Shown piece by piece: positions 60,201 to 64,000 of a stretch of DNA of 64,000 bases (the stretch's first letter is position 1; every line of letters starts with the position of its first letter). Below the pieces are notes generated by a model, which saw only the letters and a list, made by a program, of their open reading frames with translations, had not been told where the DNA came from and did no database searches. Position numbers and translations under genes: made by a program. Source of the stretch: Sequoia sempervirens (lineage: Eukaryota > Streptophyta > Pinopsida > Cupressales > Cupressaceae); contig VDFB02000001.1 in the NCBI GenBank assembly GCA_007258455.2, forward strand, positions 13,253,918-13,317,917. The letters are read 5' to 3'.

Positions 60201-61530
60201 TTTAAATCTATCTCCTCTCATGGTCTGCTTGAGGTGGCCAGATGGAAGTCTCCTGATGAGTGGCCAGATGTTGGTTTGCCAGAAGACTGTGCTGAGCTGC
60301 AAAGTATCCTTTCCAGAAGGCGTTGTAGCTCTCTCCGAGCTGATGATGTATTGGCCTGGTCTCCCAATCCAAGAGGGGATTTTTCGGTTGCTTCTGGATA
60401 TTGGGCGTTACTGTCCCCCAGGATGGATGGGGAAGAAATCCAATGGTGGAAGAAGGCTTGGAATAAGTCTTCTTGGCCTAAATGTAATTGTTTTGTTTGG
60501 ATGTTGGCTTGGAATAGATGTTTGACCTGGGACAATATTCAGAAGAGAGGCTTCCAGGGTCCGTCTATCTGTGTTTTGTGTGGGGCTAATAAGGAGGACT
60601 CTGCTCATTTGTTTTTTCGATGCCATTTCTCCCTCCAACTTTGGCACTTTTGGTGGGGTGTTTGGAAAAGTCCTTGTGTTCATGCTTCCTCATTGATTGA
60701 GTTCTGGTAGAGGCTGGGCAAGCCTCCTTCTATGGCTTCTTTTTTGTAGGAAGTGTGGTCAGTGGGGCCTTTCTTCCTGCTATGGCAGATTTGGTTGGAA
60801 AGGAATCGGAGGATATTTCATGGAGAAAAGAAGTTGGTGCAACAAATTTGGCAACGAATTTTGGGCATGGTTCATGAGACGGTGGAAGCTAAGTGTGAGG
60901 TGGAATTCCCTCTGGAGAAAAGGGACGCTGAGGTGGTGGAGAGGTTGGGACTTCAGGGGTTGTCCTTGGCTTCGGCTTGTGGTAAGCACGGGCGGCGTAT
61001 GAAGCAGAAAGTTCATAGGTCTGGAAGATGGAAACTCCCCCCGGTTGGGGTTCTGAAGATTAATACTGATGGGTCCTCCAGAGGCAACCCGGGGCCGGCT
61101 GGTATTGGAGGGATTGGTAGGGATCATTCTGGTTCAGTTGTTTTTCTCTTTTCAATTTATGATGGGGTTCAAACTATCAACCTGATGGAAGGGTTGGCTA
61201 TACTTTGTGCTTTTGAGAGGGCTCATGCTTTGGGATGGAGAAGGATAATTTGTGAATCTGACTCCCAGGTCTTGATCAATTTACTTATCGAGCAGAAAGT
61301 GGATGGTGTCAGCTGGCAGTTGGCTGGGGTGGTGCAACAGATTTTACGAGTTAGTTCACTAATGGAGATGGTTTCTTTGTGCATATTCCAAGGGAGTGGA
61401 ATAAGGCTGCTGATTGCTTGGCAAAATGGGCTTCTGAGCATGTTGAGGGCTGGCGAATTGAGGAGTGGGAGTTGGTGCCTCCAGAGCTCCATCTTGATCT
61501 TGAGAGAACTCTTGATGAGGATAGGGAGGG
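57243..61530 (+). pseudogene. LINE B ORF2, endonuclease-reverse transcriptase-RNase H
   Basis: The endonuclease (LSWNVRGLNNGP, QETKL, VGDFNA, GSDHWPI), RT (GKAPGPDGFPVEFYQEFW, GLRQGDPLSPYLF, FVDD), zinc-binding region (CVLCGANKEDSAHLFFRC) and RNase H (INTDGSSRGNPG, NLMEG, ESDSQ) are all present. Stops: TAG 57789, TGA 57810, TAG 59730, 60090, 60708 and 60747. Near 61340-61370 the frame shifts, since the last RNase H motif (HIPREWNKAADCLAKW) lies in another frame; the shift differs from that in LINE A. The 57813-59732 stretch is the longest intact frame in the window (639 codons) and covers most of RT. Confidence 0.92.
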
Positions 61531-61672
61531 GAATGGTGATGGTTGATGGTTTTGGTTGTATTCTTTCTGTTCTTTGGCTTTGGCTTTTCTTGGAGACCAT
61601 GGTCTCTTGCTACATTTGTGATGTTGTTTACTGAATTTGAATAAAGTTTTTACCCTTTTAAATAAATAAAAA

Positions 61673-61691
61673 TAAATAAAACAAAGTTTTT
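61673..61691. repeat. TSD of LINE B, right copy
   Basis: It is identical to 56018-56036. Confidence 0.92.
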
Positions 61692-61855
61692 AATTTTGTT
61701 TATTTAATTAGGAAAGAAAATAGAAGAATTAATAAATGAACTTAATATAAATAAATATTTCTATTTATTTACTAAGTAGAAGAATTTAAGATTAATTAAT
61801 CAAATAAATCGTATTCAATCAATTAGATTCTCCAGACCAATTTTAGGTGTCTACA
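61692..61855 (-). repeat. 5' LTR of element 2, remaining part
   Basis: It matches 39758-39921 and ends GGTGTCTACA. With 54967-56036 it sums to 1,234 bp, the same as the other LTR. Confidence 0.93.
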
Positions 61856-61860
61856 GTCAG
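61856..61860. repeat. TSD of element 2, right copy (GTCAG)
   Basis: It equals the ancestral target at 32964-32968. Confidence 0.83.
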
Positions 61861-62940
61861 CTTTTAGAATCTATTTTTTGGGAAATTAGATAAACACCTA
61901 TAAATACATAGTCTTTTTACCATTTGAAATCTAATAGGAATCATCTAGCATTAAGGTAAAACTTCAAGAGAAAATATCATTGTCAAGAGCATTCAAGAGT
62001 AGATTTATCAATCATTTGTTGTAGCAATCAAGATCCTAACATCATGTCGAAGTTTATGTGTGTTCATGGCATCTTGTGAAGGCTAATATGCATTGTTGAT
62101 CCTAAAGCATCCAAGCATTTCAAGTATCCAAATCAATCAAGAAAAGCGAGATTAAATTCATTTGGAGAAATATGTTTGACTTCAATCCTCTAAGGGAATC
62201 CGTTGAAGGGTGGTGAGTTGTAGCAAGCATTGTTCATTCATCATTTCCTTACTTTTTCATTATTTTTCTATCAAGGTTTAATTACCAAACCAGGGTTTGA
62301 ACAAGGCAAACCCCCTTACAAACAAAACATTTTTTCTTTTTTATGTATATGCAAATTACAGGTTGATGAAAAATTGAAGAAATCTTGAAGGAGCAATTTT
62401 GCATTATTGTACAAGTTGTCATCATTGTTGTCAATCCATAGGAACTAGGTTGTAGAATTTATTCACGACTTTCTGACAATGGGACCTGTGTCAAAAAGAA
62501 GCTAAGATCTAGCATTAGAGGAATATCAAAAGTTATTTTGGAAGCCCTAACAAGGACCCACTCACCTAAGGGCGAACCAGTCCCTTAGCAGGTTTTCAAA
62601 TCAACTTTTGGTGACAGGTACATGCCATCAAACCCTTCTTAGATCTACCTGTAAACTATCATTTCCATTTCTGTACATTTTGAAATTTGTATTTTATGTA
62701 TTAGGTCTCGTTGTTCATTTAGTTTGAGAACTTCAAATCATTTTCATTTGTTTCTAGATCTTTCCTATTGTCCTAAGAATTGAGGTCCAGGTTTGATTGG
62801 CTCGCCATTGAGGTTGAAAGTCAATCTTCACACCTTGTGATCTATTTCCTAATGAAATCCCTAAGGAAAAACACTTATTGAGATTCCTAAGTTTTAAAGC
62901 ACCCATTTAGAACCTTGGGGATCCCTTTCCCCACATTTCA
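61861..62940 (+). repeat. 3' LTR of the non-autonomous element, second part
   Basis: It continues the LTR from 38687 and matches 32969-34045, ending CCCACATTTCA. Confidence 0.88.
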
Positions 62941-62945
62941 GTAGG
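62941..62945. repeat. TSD GTAGG, right copy, of the non-autonomous element
   Basis: It is identical to 32698-32702. Confidence 0.85.
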
Positions 62946-64000
62946 GAAAATGATAGAGTACATAATAGAGAAATAAATCCTACCACAAACCACTACAAGA
63001 GGGTTGCAAAGCCCTTACCTAATAATTAATCTCCAAGAAGTATACTAGAATGTAAGGGACACATACTATTAAAAATTTATATGTATAAGATAAAATATTA
63101 TGTAATAAAGAGGAGAGAGAGATACATGTAAGAGATAAAAGATATAAAAAGATATAGAGAAGATAAGAGAATTGTACATAAGACATTGAGTATAAGAAAA
63201 TAGAAATATAGTAGATATGGAGTTAGTTAATATATGGTGTATCATGGATGTTCTTTAAATTCTGTTTATATTTTATTGATTTATCTATTATGCATTATGC
63301 ACTAATTCCTGATCCCTCTTTATTGATGAGCCTAGGGTATAAATACAACTCATAGAGAAACTCGAGGCACATAAATATAATATGTGATTCCCCAAATCTT
63401 GCTAACACCCACCTTCTCCCATCTTCTCTTCTTGACCAAACCTAATCCACCCCCTATCATTTCCCTACATCACATGCCCATCCACCCATCCACCCTCTTG
63501 GATTCAATATTGTACTAATTTCCACATCATGATTATATGTGTGTTTCATTTAATATTCTATATATTTTTGTTTACTACTTATGGTTCCAATGTTTCATAT
63601 ACCTTTATCTTTTGGTCACCATTATTTTCCATGTTATGGTGTGACCTAACAACATACCTATTGGAAAATTATGTTATTTACAATATGTGTGTTTTACATC
63701 AATCCTCTACTCAAATGGCACCCCATAATCATGGTCCCTTATGTCACGGTGCATAACACTAGTGCTACAATAAATAATATGCTTTTTACAGAATATGTTA
63801 CTTTGACAAATTCACCATTTTCCATCATCTTCCTTCATCCTTCACCCATTTCATACATCACTCATTCATTTATATTTCCATTCCTTTCACATCACTCCCT
63901 TATCTCACATTCATCCTCTATCCATACATCATATACCATCATCATCAATTAGCATATCAAATTATCTATCTACATCATCCAACCATGGTGTCTACATCAT
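62946..64000 (+). repeat. Continuation of the R0 LTR and possible flank
   Basis: This is the sequence into which the 30-kb nest inserted. A TATA-like GGGTATAAATAC lies at about 63337-63348, as expected in an LTR. Possible LTR ends matching the TGTTAG start are GCTAACA near 63402 and CCTAACA near 63644; I cannot decide between them. After that the DNA is pyrimidine-rich with no gene I can support. Confidence 0.45.

Larger units (their letters stand above)
56037..61672 (+). mobile_element. LINE B, 5'-truncated L1-type non-LTR retrotransposon
   Basis: It has the same family and order as LINE A but begins inside ORF1, at the point matching about 20891 of LINE A. About 430 bases are missing, the usual result of incomplete reverse transcription. 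It has a perfect 19-bp TSD. The 3' end reads GTTTTTACCCTTTTAAATAA and shares the TTTTTACCC motif with LINE A, followed by a short AAATAAAT-rich tail. It lies inside the 5' LTR of element 2 and so is younger than that element. Confidence 0.93.
38688..61855 (-). mobile_element. Ty3/gypsy Tat-like retrotransposon, element 2, with antisense mobile-domain frame
   Basis: It is complete in layout on the minus strand: 5' LTR (54967-61855, split by LINE B), primer binding site, long leader with 21-bp arrays, gag-pol in one frame (52601-45519), 3' spacer with an antisense protein frame (41105-43042), polypurine tract and 3' LTR (38688-39921). Both LTRs are 1,234 bp once LINE B and its duplicated target are removed. 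By eye I count about 22 differences between them, roughly 1.8 percent, nearly all transitions, so it is the younger of the two Tat-like copies. Without LINE B it is about 17.5 kb, large for a gypsy element but normal for Tat/Ogre relatives. Confidence 0.95.
32703..62940 (+). mobile_element. Non-autonomous LTR retrotransposon, split by later insertions
   Basis: The 5' LTR (32703-34045, 1,343 bp) matches the two halves of a 3' LTR (38414-38687 and 61861-62940, 1,354 bp in all). Both copies start TGTAGT and end ATTTCA, and the element is flanked by GTAGG. The internal part is about 3.1 kb once the single LTR is removed and holds only a gag-like remnant, with no RT or integrase. This fits a large retrotransposon derivative moved by proteins from another element. 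Its LTRs differ clearly more from each other than those of element 2, so it is older. Confidence 0.88.

Noticed and set aside
1..64000. Host protein-coding genes, tRNA or rRNA genes
   Set aside because: Nothing beyond fragments was found; all long frames belong to retroelements or their shadows.

Overview
This 64 kb window looks like intergenic DNA from a large, repeat-rich seed-plant genome; the mix of repeats would fit a gymnosperm, but the sequence alone does not prove it. I find no intact host gene and no rRNA, tRNA or CRISPR. Almost everything recognisable is retrotransposon: two related Ty3/gypsy Tat-like elements, two L1-type LINEs of one family, a gag-protease-only Ty1/copia derivative, a non-autonomous LTR element, a single LTR, and the broken LTR of one further element.

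Layout. 1-14333: Tat-like element 1 (minus strand), cut by the window edge, heavily decayed, with a leucine-rich-repeat gene fragment in its 3' spacer. 14334-20442: old unassigned DNA with one coding fossil and a 46-bp tandem duplication. 20460-26426: LINE A (plus), nearly full length, bounded by a 17-bp target-site duplication (TSD). 26444-29517: unassigned. 29518-32309: copia-type element with gag and protease only, and its 3' LTR. 32310-32702: 3' end of another retroelement (R0) whose LTR is broken ten bases from its start.

32703-62940 is a nest. A non-autonomous LTR element (5' LTR 32703-34045, TSD GTAGG) sits in the R0 LTR. A single LTR (37172-38411, TSD AATGT) lies at the junction of its polypurine tract and 3' LTR. 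Inside that 3' LTR sits Tat-like element 2 (38688-61855, minus strand, TSD GTCGG/GTCAG), and inside the right-hand LTR of element 2 sits LINE B (56037-61672, plus, 19-bp TSD). The R0 LTR resumes at 62946.

Element 2 is the best preserved. Its gag-protease-RT-RNase H-archaeal-type RNase H-integrase frame (52601 down to 45519) stays in one reading frame with six stop codons. Between pol and the 3' LTR it carries a plus-strand (antisense) frame for a plant mobile domain protein followed by an acidic stretch and a coiled coil. The leader before gag and the leader before the antisense frame both hold arrays of a 21-bp GCGC-centred unit, in the same sense relative to the reading frame that follows. 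Element 1 keeps the gag-side arrays but has lost the mobile-domain frame. No copy in the window appears able to move itself.
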